DNA from: Enoplolaimus lenunculus | Taxonomy: Eukaryota > Nematoda > Enoplea > Enoplida > Thoracostomopsidae | DNA: 64,000 bases | Direction of reading: 5' to 3' | NCBI GenBank assembly: GCA_030248215.1 | Contig: JASANG010000507.1 | Location: forward strand, 58,359-122,358 | Shown: in pieces, positions 1 through 13,648 of the stretch | How the letters are laid out: each line of letters starts with the position of its first letter | Numbering within the stretch: position 1 is the stretch's first letter | Notes under the pieces: generated by a model | Seen by the model: only the letters and a program-made list of their open reading frames with translations | Told to the model about the DNA's origin: nothing | The model's database searches: none | Position numbers and translations under genes: made by a program

Positions 1-208
1 TCTCTTTAACCCATTTGACCATGCTTTTCCTACCTAGCAAAGATTGAAATCAGGGTGTCCATTTCCAATACCATACAATACAGCCATTGTTGCGATAAAC
101 GAAAGACAAGTTCAAACACCGGAGGTCAAATTCAAAATTTAACGACACGTAGATTTAATAGCAAAAACTCGCTATTATTGAGGCATGATATTATTGGTAC
201 AAGTTCCA

Positions 209-606
209 TAAATACCAGTCGTAGTGGGACTACATGTATTGAGCGAAGGTCGAACACACTCAAACAATTAAGCTAATATGCAACTTAGCTATTAGCTATA
301 TCTTCAATTATTGGTTTTGGAGGTTTGTAACCAATATAATCAGATTCCTCGCACCCAAAACCCTTTAGTACTGAAATAACAATGCTTTTAACCCTATTAA
401 TTCGTGAAATATTGTAAAAAGTCCAAATTCACGCTTAAAAATTATGCTAATACGCAAACTATCTAGTAACTAACTGTTCAATTATCGGTTTTGGAGGTGT
501 GTAAACTATTTATTCAGATTTCTTTTGGACGGACAGACGGACATAAATTCACCCTTCGACCCCAGAGTACAAAACATAAAAAACGCTTCGCGAAACTCCG
601 AACTTC
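209..606 (+). repeat. AGTCGTAG-family repeat, copy 1
   Basis: The copy begins with AGTCGTAGTGGGACTACATG and ends in a segment with GGACGGACAGACGGAC, then ACAAAACATAAAA and CGCTTCGCGAAACTCCG. Between these are internal sub-repeats built on TATGCAAATTAGCTATTAGC and a GATTCCTCGCACCCAAAA motif. The same order is seen at 3124-3955, 10962-11290 and 21181-22887. No coding capacity is visible, so this is a non-autonomous element of unknown superfamily. Confidence 0.7.
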
Positions 607-3123
607 GCTCAATAATTTGGCAATAAATTGAATTGCATTTCAAATCTTAATTTCGTAAAAATTTAATTTTTAATGTCACCGTTACTAACGCTAACCTTTC
701 CAGTAACTGGATGTTTACTTGTCTTCTTGAGATAAGGAACGATAACTCTGAAAAACAAACATCACCCAATATAATAACTTTTACGGACAACCGCGCAAAT
801 TCCAAAACTGAGTCATGTCATTGCTGTAATATAAATAATTAGAAAAACTGCATTACTTAACTACTTGGAGCTATTCTAAATTTCAAATTTATTTCGAATT
901 TTTTACCGCACTCAAAAGCACTGTATAACGAAATTACGTATTTCTCAGAAACTTAGGCATCTAAATTTATCTTACGACTACCACGCAGTCACGTTTATTC
1001 GAACTGAACCACATAACGTACTTACGTTAGCTCAAACATATTTCCTTGTTCATCACAAACGGGATTTTCGTAAGGTTGTAATGTCAAGCTAAACAGTATA
1101 AAATATAAACTACCCAAACGTCACAAAATTCAGCAACAGAAATTAATTAACCGTTTCATTAGAAAGTGCAGAAGATTTTTACAATAACTGGTGTGAACTA
1201 TCAGGCAAAAAACATTTTACATCACTCCAAATAGATTAGATAAATCGATAAGTGAACGAGCTTTTACAACGTGGAAATAAAAGCCAGGGACCAAAAATTT
1301 ACCATTTTGCTCAATTGTTATAATCGTAATTTGCTGTTTATGAGTTTAGCAGTGGCGCAAACAAATTTTTATCCTTAATTTTTAAGGTACGTATTATTTC
1401 AAACAAGATAGAATTGTTTTCACATCTTCCAACTAGAGAACAGCCAGATACGTAGCAAGACGTAGCCGGATAACAAAGTACCGGAGCCGGATATTTACGT
1501 GCAAGTTGACAAGTCGCCGCTAAATATTACGAATACTGTTAGTAAGCTCACCAACAATGATCGAATGGCAATCGTCGAAACTTGGAGGTCTTCGCGGCCG
1601 ATTCAGGTGCTAAAAGACGGTAGTCAAAGCAATCACAATCTCATCGAAATTAAACAATTATAAGTCATGTTTTATCACACGTGTAGTGTACAGCGCCATC
1701 TAACCTAAGCATGGAACGAAACGTAATAATATGCTTCAACCAGCCGCTCGATGTAACAATTTCACTTAAATCGTATTTGCGTAAATTAATGCGCACTCAG
1801 TTCTGTAAACCACACACAACATAAAACGTTTCTGAAAACATTTGATTATTGTAAAATAAAAATAGCCTCCACGAAAATTTAATTAAAACAAACAACATCT
1901 AAGGCGCATCAATACAAAGTACATCTTATTACTTTGTTTATGCCCACCGTACAAATGCTTCCATTCTTTTGTTGTTATGTATCTATAAAAAGAAATTAAC
2001 AACAATCAAGTACAATCTGAGCGAGCAGACCGTTCAAACAAGCGTTATGTGTTTCAGTTTTTGAAATCAAGAAGTATACATTTAATTTTTGTTAAAAAAA
2101 TAGCTGGGTTGAATACTTTTAAAACTGGTTGCGCTAACATTTACTCAGAATCGCTATTTCAACATAATGTCATAGCTACCACCATATCTATCACTGCGGC
2201 TAGCAGCCACATCAACGGCTCCATAATCACTAAAAATAATCAACTTAATGGCGACGGTGTAACATGATTGGTCCATTTTTGCATACATCAGAATACTACA
2301 TCGGGCAATGATTTGTCAATAGTCTTGTAGCACCTATTTTATTGGCGTCAGCATTATCGTGTCCTTTTCTGAATGGACTAAGTTACTACGTGCTATAATG
2401 AGAAACGGTTAAATTTTTAGCAAATAGACCAATCACAGATGCCATTGCTACGCTGGCGATTTACCGTAACAATCTGCCGTAAAGTAGCCATATTGGCGAT
2501 ATGGCTAAGTTGGGGACGTGGCTACGACATATTAACGAGAAAAACAAAAAATTGCTTACGATTAGAATTAGCATTTACAGTTAAATATACAGGATACGCA
2601 GGAGTGATTATATAAGCTAAACTTACAGCTTATCGCTTTGATGTTGTTTCTTCCCCATTACTTAACTACTTCACTTGAGAATATTATTGTATTTCATGTT
2701 AATGTATATTAACGTATAACAATGCACATGCGCACCTAAAACACTAAAACCATTTACAAAAATTTACTAGAGCTAAATCTATATTATAGATTGCGACTAA
2801 AATTCTAACTAATGGCAATCTATTTAACAAGTGTCCAAATTATTTGAACTTTTTAACCGTTTCATTCTTTTATTGATACCGTCACCTTGATCAAAAATGA
2901 TTGTGAATTATAACAATTCGAAGCACATCGCATTCACACATACATTCAGAACACTGCAAAAATATCTAAGCCATTCGTGGCGGTTATTGGCAAATGTGGA
3001 CCAAGAAAATTTTAAGCACGCAATGGACAGTAAACAAATTAATATGCGTAAACCTAGATTCAAACCATAATCCGACAGCCAGAATTCGTAAACGTTACGT
3101 AGATACGCGTCCGATATTTAATA

Positions 3124-3955
3124 CTAGTCGTAGTGGGACTACATGTATTGAGTGAAGCTCGAACACACGTAAGAAATTACGGTAATATGCAAATTACTTA
3201 TTAGCTAACTATTCATTTATCGGTTTGCAAACAATTTATTCGGATTCCTCGCACCCAAAAATCCTTGAGTCACGTTAATAATTATTGAAATAAATCAAAA
3301 AGTCCTAATATTGTCTTGTCAATTAAGCTAATACGCAAATTAGCTAATTATTCGAGTATCGGTTTTGAGGGATTGTAGACAATTTATTCAGATTCCTCGC
3401 ATCCAAACACCCATTATTGTTTAAATTAGATTGCTTGTAACCCTAATAGTGAAATATTGTAAAAATACCTAATTTAGGCATATTAATTATAACTTATACG
3501 AAAATTATCTATTAGCTAAGTACTCAATTATGGGTTATAAAGGTTTGTAAACAATTTATTCAGATTCATCGCACCAAAAAACCTTCAGAAACCCCAATAA
3601 TCAGAGAAATAACTTAAAAAGCCATTATTTTGGCTTATCAATTAAATACGCAAATTAGCTAAGGCGATTCCTCGCACACAAAACCCATTACTGCTGAAAT
3701 TAGATTGCTTGTAACTGTAATAATTAGCGAAATAATTTAGTCCTAATTTAGGCTCATGTAATTATGCAAATTACCCTGTAGCTAATAAACGGCTTATAAT
3801 TTTAAAACGCCAATGCAAGGTTAAGATCCTAGGATAATTGGCTTTCAAAAAAGTTTATCAAAATCGGTTCAGCCGTTCCTGAGATTCTTTTCGGATGGAC
3901 AGACGGACGTTCACCTTTCTACCACAGAGTACAAAACAACGCTTCGTGTCATTAC
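3124..3955 (+). repeat. AGTCGTAG-family repeat, copy 2
   Basis: This longer copy contains four or five internal sub-repeats of about 150-170 bases (AATTAGCTATTAGCTAAC, then CGGTTTTGGAGG-like, then GATTCCTCGCACC). It ends with the conserved AAAATCGGTTCAGCCGTTCC block followed by GGATGGACAGACGGACG. Copies differ mainly in the number of internal sub-repeats, so the family varies in length by internal duplication. Confidence 0.7.
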
Positions 3956-4118
3956 TCGCGTAAGCTTCTAGATATATTCACTCCATTAATAAACTAACGC
4001 CTAATATCAAATCTTTTATTTACAAAAACAAACTTGTTTAACAGCATAAGATATATTGGTCTTCGTCGAAAAGAAAGCAATATATTCAAAATATGCACCC
4101 AAAGCAAAAGCTATTTAT

Positions 4119-4421
4119 CAGGGTGCAACCGGAGGTGTAAAATACCAGAGCCGAAACCAAACAAAACTTGCCGTACATCCCTAATGTAAGGTGTTGTTAA
4201 ATTATTTGGTTTCACGCTAATTTTTAACAAAATCTCACAAATTTGTTCAACATAATTATACCAAAATCTGAAAGAAACCACGCAAAGCAAATAAATATTG
4301 TGAAATTTTGCATAATTTCAGTACCGAAAATGCGGGAACCATACGGCAGAAATTCTACCGGAGTTGGAGGTCGATTTTTTGCCGGAACCGGAGCCTGAGG
4401 CAGACCTCCAGTCGCACCCTG
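4119..4421. mobile_element. hAT-like MITE with perfect 8-bp target duplication
   Basis: The element starts CAGGGTGCAACCGGAG and ends CTCCAGTCGCACCCTG, so its ends are inverted. It is flanked by a perfect 8-bp direct repeat CTATTTAT (4111-4118 and 4422-4429). Inverted CAGGGTG ends with 8-bp duplications are typical of hAT elements. There is no transposase frame in its 303 bases, so it is non-autonomous. The intact duplication suggests a fairly recent insertion. Confidence 0.85.
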
Positions 4422-4922
4422 CTATTTATAGCAGAGTTGAACTAAAAGTATCCAATGCATATCATACCTTGAGGTTTTAGGTTAAAAGGTCCAATTATAA
4501 CAAAGTATGTCTAAGCAACGAACTCAAAATGGTACATTTTAACTGACCAAAATTATGTCCGCCTCCTGGATTTATCTTCACACTAATATTATATAGTATA
4601 ACCTTCATAAATAAATACATTACAAACAAAACAGTTCATCTTAGACCATTGTTACAACAAACTGCGCAGAAACTCGCATGCCAAAACATATCGCCCAGTT
4701 CTCAATTTTCTTCAAAACCGTACGTAAACTGCTCTCAATATACAGTTAATGATCACAAAAACACATTGCAAACAAAAAACATTCTTCCTCAGAATTGTGT
4801 TGACAATCGCCCTTTTGAACCATGAACATCACAAAAGACAATGAACCTTGAGTTCGGTAAACCGATCGGTTATATTTCGGCTACCACTTTTCTTCGGCTC
4901 TCAAACAAAGAAAACACAAACT

Positions 4923-7900
4923 TCAATCCCGAGCAGGCGATCGTCGAATAACATGTCGTTGGTCGCTGCCGTTAGCAGAATTTGGCACTTGAACAATCAT
5001 TTGTTGCACGTTCGATGAAAATCCGAGTCCGGAACCGCGATGCAAATGAGTTGACGCCCGTGCCATTTCATACTGTTTATCAAGAGTTGAAAACAATTCA
5101 TCTTGTTGAGCCTTTACTGATACCCCATCCCTGCCGCGAGATTTGTTGTCAAGTCCACTGGTTGCATCGCCGGAGCCACTGTCCGCACGACTATCACTCG
5201 ATCCGCCGCCGCCTTTCAAACCAACCAATTTGGCAAACTTTTCCGCTGATTTTTCGTCACCAGCAGCAGCCATCATTTGTTGCCATGTAGAAGAAACCTA
5301 CAACAACATAAGTAATCTAGAAAATGTTACTATAAGTCCTGTTTTTTAACAAAAAATATTTATCAGCTCAAAAGCTCAACTTAACGAAATCTAACGGTAC
5401 AATTTTGAAACAATTCTCAATGGTCATAAATAAAAAACTACGAACTCCGTTATACAAAATTTACCTTCTTTTCTTTAGCACCTTGCCATAGCAGTTTGCG
5501 TTTTTGAACTTGTTCGGCAAATTTTAACGGATTCACAGCAGCTGGGTTGTAATACTTCGGAAGCGCAACGCCGGCAAGAGCTTGTGCTTTTTCAGATAGC
5601 TCTGCAATCCGTTTTTTTGATCCTTGCGCAGGTTCGTTGGCCAACGGCAGATCTGATGGTTTCTCGCTAACCTCCACTAGAGCATATAAATATCTTAAGT
5701 AGCAACAACAAGAACAAAAACAAGAACCACAACAACGACAATAATAAAAATTATAATAATATACACTTTTGGAGAACAAAAATTACTACATCAGAAAACA
5801 AATTAAGCTAGTTACACATAAAAATAGACATTTCCATTTTAATATCAAAACAACAGCGGTAGCGATGCTAGATAAATACTTATTTTTACGAAATCATCAA
5901 CCATGCAAAAACGTACTTATTTCGTCAGTTTTTTCGAGATCAGGAAGAACTCCTTTGCCTTTCATCAATTGCTCCACCATTATTTCGCGAGTAATCTTTC
6001 GAGGTTGTGGACTGAAAAAACGCGTTAAACATAAGAAGTTGAATAAAATAAGCCTACACTTAGGTAGCTTTAGGTCGTGCTACATGTGTTGCTTGTGACA
6101 AAATACGAGCGCGATTGAGTATGATGGCCATTCGAAGTCAGGAAATAGATTTTAAAGTTTGTTCAACCAAGAAGGTCTCCAAGTATGAGAATGAACCAGT
6201 GTTCCAATGAGATGTAGATTTTGCCGGAAGCGGAGTCGGAATTAAATTTTAATCTCGGAACCGGAATCAAAATTTATGTTTAAGTAACATTAAAAAGTAA
6301 AGTGTAAAACTTTTTACTTTTTCACAGTGTGCCTATCTGTATTTTTCATAGTATCAGTAAAAACTGCTTGTATAGCAGAATGTGTTAACGTTCTGCTAAC
6401 GCTGCAAAATTTATATTAATGGAGGTCTGCTAATTCTAAGAGCAACCTGGCAATTTTGAGAGCACTGGATCAGCTTTGTCTTCATTTTGAATGCAGTTAA
6501 GCATGTTTTAAATATGAAGTCTTATGAAACCACAAATAACAGGACCCAGCTCTTTGAAAACTAAAAAATTCTATGGAGTGCCGTTGTAATTGCAGTGAGG
6601 ATACTGTTGAACTAAAAATATCGAGCTATATTAAAAACTTGTGTGGCTAACATCACTGCTTGCCCCAATGAAATAAATCTTTAACATTATGTTATATATT
6701 TAAAGGTAAAACTTAGTTTTCAATTGCAGTCATATTTTGAAAATCAGCGTAATAATTTACTCTCCTAGATGCTCTGGAGAATACTTACCATGAAAAACAG
6801 ATTTAAAAACGAACGAAACAACAGGCAAAATCTAAGCTCAATCGCCTTAAAAACTCGTAACCGAAAAATCAGATTTCCGGAATAGCAGCCAGCCGGATTC
6901 GGAACCCACATTTTATCGAAATTCAGCTGGAAGCCTGGAAAAACTATTGAAAGCATCGAAGCGAGATATCTCAGAGATCGATGTAGATAAAAGTCAGCTC
7001 GCCATTATTTTATGCAAAACTTCGTTGACTGATCTTTCGCCTTGCCAGCCGCGCATAAACAACCATAATACTTCACTATTATATGAACCCAGAGTGGGAT
7101 GTGGGTAAGGATATTTTACCGACCGACGCTTTACCCAGGCAAATAAGAATTTCTTACCCGCGGGTTTACCATCGCTAAAAATATACTCACGACCCACCTT
7201 TTACCCGCGCCTCAAGTTAAACCAGCATTTTAGAGATCAGTGGTGATTAGTCCTTATGACGTTTTGCGTTATAGCTCCAATGAATCTTACACATGAAAGC
7301 TTACTAGAGACTACGAAATTTCAAACCCAACTAAATAAAGCACAAAACATTTGCTTTTTCAACGCTCAATGACTAGCTTAGTTGACAGGCAAGTTTTGCA
7401 CCTTAACTCTTAAAGGTTTGGCGCGGATTAAAACTCAATTTTTTACACGCGTGTTACACATCTTTACCCGCGGGCTAACCTGTAGTGAAATTTTTACCCG
7501 ACTCGCGTTTACCGCTAGTAAAGTCACACTCCGTATGGACCGTACTCGATTCACGATGCATCACGCTTCATACCTACCTGTGCCGGCTCCTGCGTTGATC
7601 ACCCTCGCGAGAGGATCTGTCACGCTCGCGAGACGTTCGATCATCGCGCGATGGCCGTCCAACCATCGACGACAATAGCGAAGGTATTGGCGGGCTTCGG
7701 CTTGAGTCACGGCCACGATCTCGGCCTCTATTATCATCCCGATCGCGTCCTAAACGTCGTCCACGCATCGACATTCGTGAAAACTCATTGCGGTCAGCCT
7801 CATCATAACGATTGCTATCATGATTGCGCCGTCTATCAACGCGGTCGAAGTCAGGATCGTTTCGGTACACACGCTGTTGAATATCATAAGATATTGCAAC

Positions 7901-10900
7901 CTCACCGAGTCGCCGTGGTGCTGGCGACGGCGACCGTCGTTGAGTACCATTGCGACGTTCGGTATCGAACGCACGGTTCCTAAAACTACGGTCAAAATTT
8001 TCACAAACTGCTATAGTGCCTATACCTAGTTGGCCATTAAAAATTACAGTGGACCTTGATGACGATGGATCTTTTGAAATGCCAGTTGAAAGTAATTTCT
8101 AATTTATATTTTCGGAATTAAAGCATCTAAAAAACTTCACAGATATATACGTTTTTCACTTTGTGCAGCTAACCTTTCGTTTCGTGCGCGCTCACGGCTT
8201 CGACTACGGCTCCGCCCAGACGAATTAACAAAACGATTACGATCGCGAGAACGAGGATTGTCGCGCAAAGGTCTGTCATTTCGTGTAGCATCTGTACCAT
8301 GCGGAGATCGGCGCGGATTTCGTTCTCGATATCGCAAATCTGGCGGAGATTTCTGATGCGAGCGAAAAACACCATGTTGGAGCTCCAGCTCGTGCCGTGA
8401 ATGTCGATCCCTTGTATCTTTGGCAAATTGGTCGCTATTAATTTCATGTCGTAACAATGGGTGCACCGTTGTACGCAAATTGCGGTCTCGGGATGATGAA
8501 CGTCTGTTGGAGATGTTTGTACGATCTCGAGGCGACGAAGATCGAGATCTCCGCTGACCTCTGTCTCTGTCTGAAATTCTAGAACTCAAATTAATATTCA
8601 TTCAATGCTGCTGCGAAGAAAAATTAACAACAAGGTTATCAGCTGACGATGCAATTGGCTGTTGAATCATAAGTATTAGCGACCATCTACATAACTTGAT
8701 GTGCCTGTTTTAAAAACCATGCACAGATAATCATACCTGTGGTAACAAACTCTGAGTTCTCTTCACGTATTTTTAGAGTACTTTTTCACCTAACCATTGT
8801 TATCGTTTATGTATAAAGCGTCGCAAATGCGTGTTCACAACTCACGCCTATTCATGAAATATTTAAACTTTTCGACGATTTCGGCCTCATGAATAACTTG
8901 ATGATTGCAAAATTTTCCTATGAACAATGTTCAAATATGAAGACCATTCAAACTGGTTTAAAGTTCCGGTTCCACTTACGTACCATTCTTAACGTCTAAG
9001 TTACCAAATACTTTCATAGGACCCAGTGGTACCATATTCGCGTTCTTCACTGCTAGAAATTAAACGAATCTTCCTATATATACAGTATACTACAGTGAAT
9101 GAGCCAAATAAAATATCCATGCAGGATTAGATTTCAAGGAGTGCAATTTTGTGCCGCCTTATATACGTATATAATAGAGCAAGTTATTTACAATTTTTGA
9201 CAGTCTAAAAAGATATTGCCAAACATTGTTAACCGAACCACCAATTTTTGACACATCCGAATCCAAATTTTTGTTGCCACCCTGGCTGGCCTGGCACATA
9301 TTACAGCAGAATCAAATTTTTACTTTTGCCCAAAGCAACGGTTTTCTCCAAATATGTGATGTTACATTTTCCAAGCTGGACCATATTAGAACTACAGAAT
9401 TCTACAAAACAAAAATCTACAGAGCAAAACAATAGCTGAATAAACGGCAACGAGAAGTATACATTAACTAGGGATGCGCCGATTAATCGGCATCGGCATT
9501 AATCGGCAGTTTCGTTTGTATCGGCATTGGCACTGCAAAAAATAGCTGATTCTTTGCCGAAACTTTTTCCTGTAAGTTAATTGGAATGCTATCAACTTCA
9601 CTTCTTGGCTCCTATTAGCGTGGCTGATCAGGGAAGCTTTGATTTCTCTTGCGTTTGTGTTTAAAAAATTAATGAAAATGAACCGTTCTCATATAAATTA
9701 TAATCATTTATTGTGGTTAGGGTTTAAGTCTTCGCATAATGGTGTAATGTAGTATCCTATCTGCTTACTAAGCATGATGTACTAAAGTTGGAATCGGCAA
9801 TGGCATCGGTTCGGCATCGGCAAAATGTTAAAATATGAATCGGCAACGGCAAAATGTTAAAATATGAATCGGCATCGGTATTTACAAAAATTCAGTTATC
9901 GACACACCCTAATCTAAATAATATACTCTTTTCAACAGCGCATGTAATGTATAATCATATTACAATCGCATGAAATTAATTAGTTTTATAGAAGACAACG
10001 AAATTGAAATATAGTTGCCAAAACCTGCATTTTTTATTAAGACATACCTCTGCTGGTTTTATCAGATGCATCTAGCCCTGTCATGAACTCCTTCAAACCT
10101 CCAGCATCAGGTCGTCCGAGGGGCTCCATGTTCGGGTTTGCTAAACCAACATAGCCATAAATCCAGGTGCTCTATTATGAGGATTGTGAACTAATTATAT
10201 ATCTAAATTTTGATGAACTGTAAAGAAACACGACACCAATGTTCATGCTTCTGCTTCCCTTTTCTACATGAAACTGGGCCCTGTCTGGCAGCTTGGTCCC
10301 AACCACTGTTAATCCCCCAACCTTTGGTCTTCCCTCAGGTTGATGCCTTTATTCAGTTTTTTTGCAGAATGGGTTCATCAGTATTCTGAATCGTCGCTGC
10401 CGTAATATATTATTATGTATAGTCTACATAAATAGCACTGCAAGTGGTCGTAACACCGCTCAACAAATAAATGTTTTAAGACTACAGCAACATACACCAA
10501 CTTTTAATAATATGCATGTATAAGCAAAATGACAGGTGAGACCAAACGGCTAAAAACGAACAAAGCACTAAGCAGCAAGTTTATTACATGTGAATAGGCA
10601 AAGTTGCCAACACGTTGAATCTGGGAGCAAGCGATATATTTTTGTCTCTGGCATCAATTCCAATTTGAAACAAGACAGTTTTAATACTATAACGTTGTAA
10701 TAAAATATTCAAAAACGTTTACATTTCGTACCTGATTTCCTTGAACATCCGAGTGGCTCCAAATTGGGATTCAATCCACCTGAAGATTTAATGACAAAAT
10801 ATTAAATTCATTCTAATTACGACGACAACGTTCGCGCACCTATGCGCAAACCGATACTTCGAGAACCGAACAAAAATACAACTACCAATAATTTTTCGGT

Positions 10901-13648
10901 GAAAATACGCGAAATAACAGGACTACCCGGACCCGGCTGCAATTTTAAAAGCAATAATAACCAGTCGTAGTTTAACTACACGCATTCTGTGAAGATCTGA
11001 CATACGTACTTACTTTTATAATCAATCTAAACAGTCCAAGCTTATAAAGACATATGTATACTACGTACTTTCCAATTACTCAATTTTGAAGGTTTACAAA
11101 CAATTTGTTGAGATTCCCCGCACCAAAGTAAAGGTCCTAATTTCATCTAAACAAATTATTAAAGGCTTAAAAATGAAGACCCCGATGCGAGGTTAACGCC
11201 CCAGGATAATAAGCTTTCAAATAAAAAGTTAATCAAAAGCGGTTACCGAGATTCTCGTCGAACGGTCATCCACCCTTCGACCATCAAATATACGGTTTCG
11301 GTTTAATATCCGGCAAAAACTGATATCCGTATCCGGTTCCGGTATCCGGTATGAACCTATCGAATACCGGATATTTATGGTTGTGGACCCGAATACCATA
11401 TAACTGCTTTTGACAACTGGACATACTAAACAATCTGCTGCTATTACCTTTCTGGACTAGTTTAGCTGTAAGGTTTTGATACGTTTTCAGCTACTTTTAA
11501 CTTATGTAAGCGAGCGAGAGTTAAGCGTATTTTTGCATTGAACAATTTCAGTTTATTCAACAGCAATTATGAAAACTTTATATCAGACGAAAACCTTGAC
11601 CACGCTAAAAATACAGCGAAAATGTATTATTTTAACATTACACAATATCCGGTATCCGGTTCCTGGTCCGGTAAGAAATTCAACATCCGCATCCGATAAA
11701 TTAATATCCGGTCGCACCCTGCTTCATTCACGCACTTGGATGCAACAATACCGAGTAAGTAACCACAAAGTATAAAAATGGAATAAAAACATGTTAACTC
11801 CAATGTAACTTGCACGAGTAGCAAACAATGGGCTTTGGCAAAACAATTTAGCATACATCGTTAAAATCCTACCGCGACCTGACCGTAGCATCTAGAAAAT
11901 AAATACTAGAAATTGATTAGAAATACCGGAATATATTTACCTTTCTCTCGCTTGCTCTTTTTCTTCGGACTGGATCCCGAGTTGTTTCCTGTGTCGCCAA
12001 ACCCTCCAGAAACATCTGCCAACGGGCTGCCCCTTTCTCGTCGTTGTTGTAATTCCTTAGCCCTGCTGCCAAACACCGATGAAGCAACTTCATTTCTAGT
12101 GCCGTGAGCCGAACCTAACGGTTCCAAATTTGGGTTACCCAACGATCCAAATGGAAGTCCCATCCCAAGCGGTTCTAAATTGGGGTTTACGCTGCCGCTT
12201 GCTGTTCTGTTACGCCGCGGACGCCTGCGCTTTTTTTTCTTCCCTTCAGCCCCTGCTTCAGATTTTTGGTTTATCTCAGTACCTTCCGTAACGCCGTCTT
12301 CTGTTTTCGCTTGCCGAGCTTTGCGACGACGTCGTCTGCTGCCACGGTATGACGAAGGCGGAGGTAGAGCAGAGTCTCTGGTAACAGCGCTGCCAAAATT
12401 ATTACTCTCACCACCGATAAACACTCGACTCTCCGTTTGACGTTTTCTTGACGATGGTGAGAAGCCTTGGTTTGCTCGATGGCGTTCAACGTTCGCACTA
12501 CCTAAGCGCTTTGGCGACGGAGAGCGTCGACGATCACTGCGGCGGCTTACGTCACGTGGTGTCAGATCGCGCTGCCGTGGACCATTATTTTTGTTCCGAT
12601 GCTCATCGCGATCGGAACTTTGTGAGCGCGACCGTTGCGGTTGCCGTTCGCGTCGCCGACGCTTGTAGCATCGCTCGTCACTATCAATTATTTGCGACGA
12701 TGATGATGAATGTGTGTGTGACCCACTGCTGCGGTTGCGACTTGTAGCACGGCTGGTTCTACTACTAACAGTGTCACGACTGTCTTTACTATTCGTCCGA
12801 CTACGGCTAAAACCATTACATAATTACGAATGCATGTATCATATACCAGGGATCGACCGGATATCCCGATCCCGTTCAATGTCCAGCAAATATCAAAGCC
12901 GTATCCGATACCGATATCAGGCATGGATGGGCGTTTTCGATTAAAAACCGAGACCGGACTGCCCAGGACGGCCAAGAAAAGTCTCGGTCTCTGTCAATTT
13001 TTGATCATCAGCATCAATCATCAGCATCACCGAAAAAAAATTTAAATTTTCAAGATAAAATATTTCTAACGCCTTTCGTAAAATACCAAGGCCGAGACTC
13101 AAATCGCTGATATCCGGTACCATCCTACCAGATATCGAATACTTGCGTTTGTGATGATAAAATAATAAGCTGCTTTTTACACGAAGAAATATTAGATAGT
13201 TTGCTACGACTGCACTTGGGATGAGTCAAAGAGTGACAATAAAGTGAAATCGAAAATCCTGATCAGCAATTTTATTAAAACAGTGTTTCAAATACACTAC
13301 GTATAAAGGTTGCATTCATAGGTACCTCGATCTTGAATTCCCCGGAGAGCGATTCCTCGGTCCAAAAGCGCTACTACGCACAGGCTTCTCGTGCCGTCTT
13401 TCGTTACTGAACCCCGAACGGTGTCCATGGTCTGAAACCTCCGACTCAGAACCACATGACGACGTACTACTTTTGCTTCGCTTCCGAAAATTTCTATTCA
13501 AGCGTATTAAATCCACGTTTGACCGTTTCCTTGGGGAACTATGTGCCATTTTTGGTTCTTGCTGATCGTTTGTAGGCTTTACCAGTAGCTCCGATCGTAC
13601 AACAGCGTGCGACGGTGATTTGCTTGTCATTCCTGGACTTCTTGAACC
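4923..13648 (-). CDS. RSRC2: RSRC2, arginine/serine-rich coiled-coil protein 2
   Basis: Nuclear RS-rich protein of the RSRC2 family, generally linked to pre-mRNA splicing. Coding exons in order: 13326-13648, 11941-12806, 10732-10779, 10048-10140, 8174-8570, 7578-7979, 5917-6011, 5465-5676, 4923-5297 (stop TGA at 4923-4925). All junctions are GT-AG and every phase matches, giving about 937 aa with the likely ATG at 15234-15236. Residues 1-710 are low complexity: RS/RD/RRRSPSP runs and NPNLEPLG repeats. The family core is in the last two exons: LAGVALPKYYNPAAVNPLKF, KRKLLWQG, then a SMAP-type C-terminal domain with KFAKLVGLK and LDKQYEMARASTHLHRGSGL. These closely match the C-terminus of vertebrate RSRC2 as I recall it. 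The protein is much longer than vertebrate RSRC2 (about 430 aa) because of the RS region. If the upstream exon is wrong, ATG 13628-13630 is the first start inside exon 2. Confidence 0.93.
7091..7540. mobile_element. Degenerate MITE in RSRC2 intron (TTTACCCGC-rich)
   Basis: The segment begins near CAGAGTGGGATGTGGGTAA and ends near TAAAGTCACACTCCGTATG, with many TTTACCCGC/GCGGGTAAA words in both orientations. A related fragment lies at 50395-50725. No clear target duplication was found, so borders are approximate. Confidence 0.45.
9470..9912. mobile_element. hAT-like MITE with ATCGGCATCGGC repeats
   Basis: It starts TAGGGATGCGCCGATTAATC and ends with GTTATCGACACACCCTAA, so the ends are imperfect inverted repeats. 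Both halves carry short reiterated words of the AATCGGCATCGGCA type. It lies in the RSRC2 intron between exons 8174-8570 and 10048-10140. There is no coding frame. Assignment to hAT rests on the TAGGGATG-type end only. Confidence 0.55.
10962..11290 (+). repeat. AGTCGTAG-family repeat, diverged copy in RSRC2 intron
   Basis: It begins CAGTCGTAGTTTAACTACAC and ends near the block TTAATCAAAAGCGGTTACCG and ATCCACCCTTCGACC. It is more diverged and shorter than the other copies, with a deletion of most internal sub-repeats. Confidence 0.6.
11290..11722. mobile_element. Diverged MITE rich in ATCCGGTATCCGG words
   Basis: The right end reads CCGGTCGCACCCTG, like the hAT-type ends at 4119-4421 and 57251-57638. 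Both halves carry TATCCGGT/ACCGGATA words in opposite orientation. The left border and a target duplication could not be fixed. It sits in the RSRC2 intron upstream of the 48-nt exon. Confidence 0.4.
12847..13127. mobile_element. Diverged MITE in RSRC2 intron, CAGGGATC ends
   Basis: The left end CAGGGATCGACCGGATATC and the reverse complement of the right end, TAGGATGGTACCGGATATC, pair over about 19 bases. The element lies between coding exons 11941-12806 and 13326-13648. No coding capacity and no clear target duplication. Confidence 0.5.

Larger units (their letters stand above)
1..4922. other. Left intergenic stretch, no gene recognised
   Basis: No coding exon with family resemblance or a convincing splice pattern was seen on either strand; the few open frames are short and low in complexity. 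The stretch holds two copies of the AGTCGTAGTGGGACTAC repeat (listed separately) and one hAT-like MITE at its right end. The rest is AT-rich unique sequence. The last 500 bases must contain the 3' UTR of the minus-strand RSRC2 gene, but no canonical polyadenylation signal was found on that strand close to the stop codon. Confidence 0.6.

Noticed and set aside
7574-8601. Separate small Arg-rich genes on the minus strand
   Set aside because: They join in phase through GT-AG introns to the other RSRC2 exons, so they are exons of one gene.
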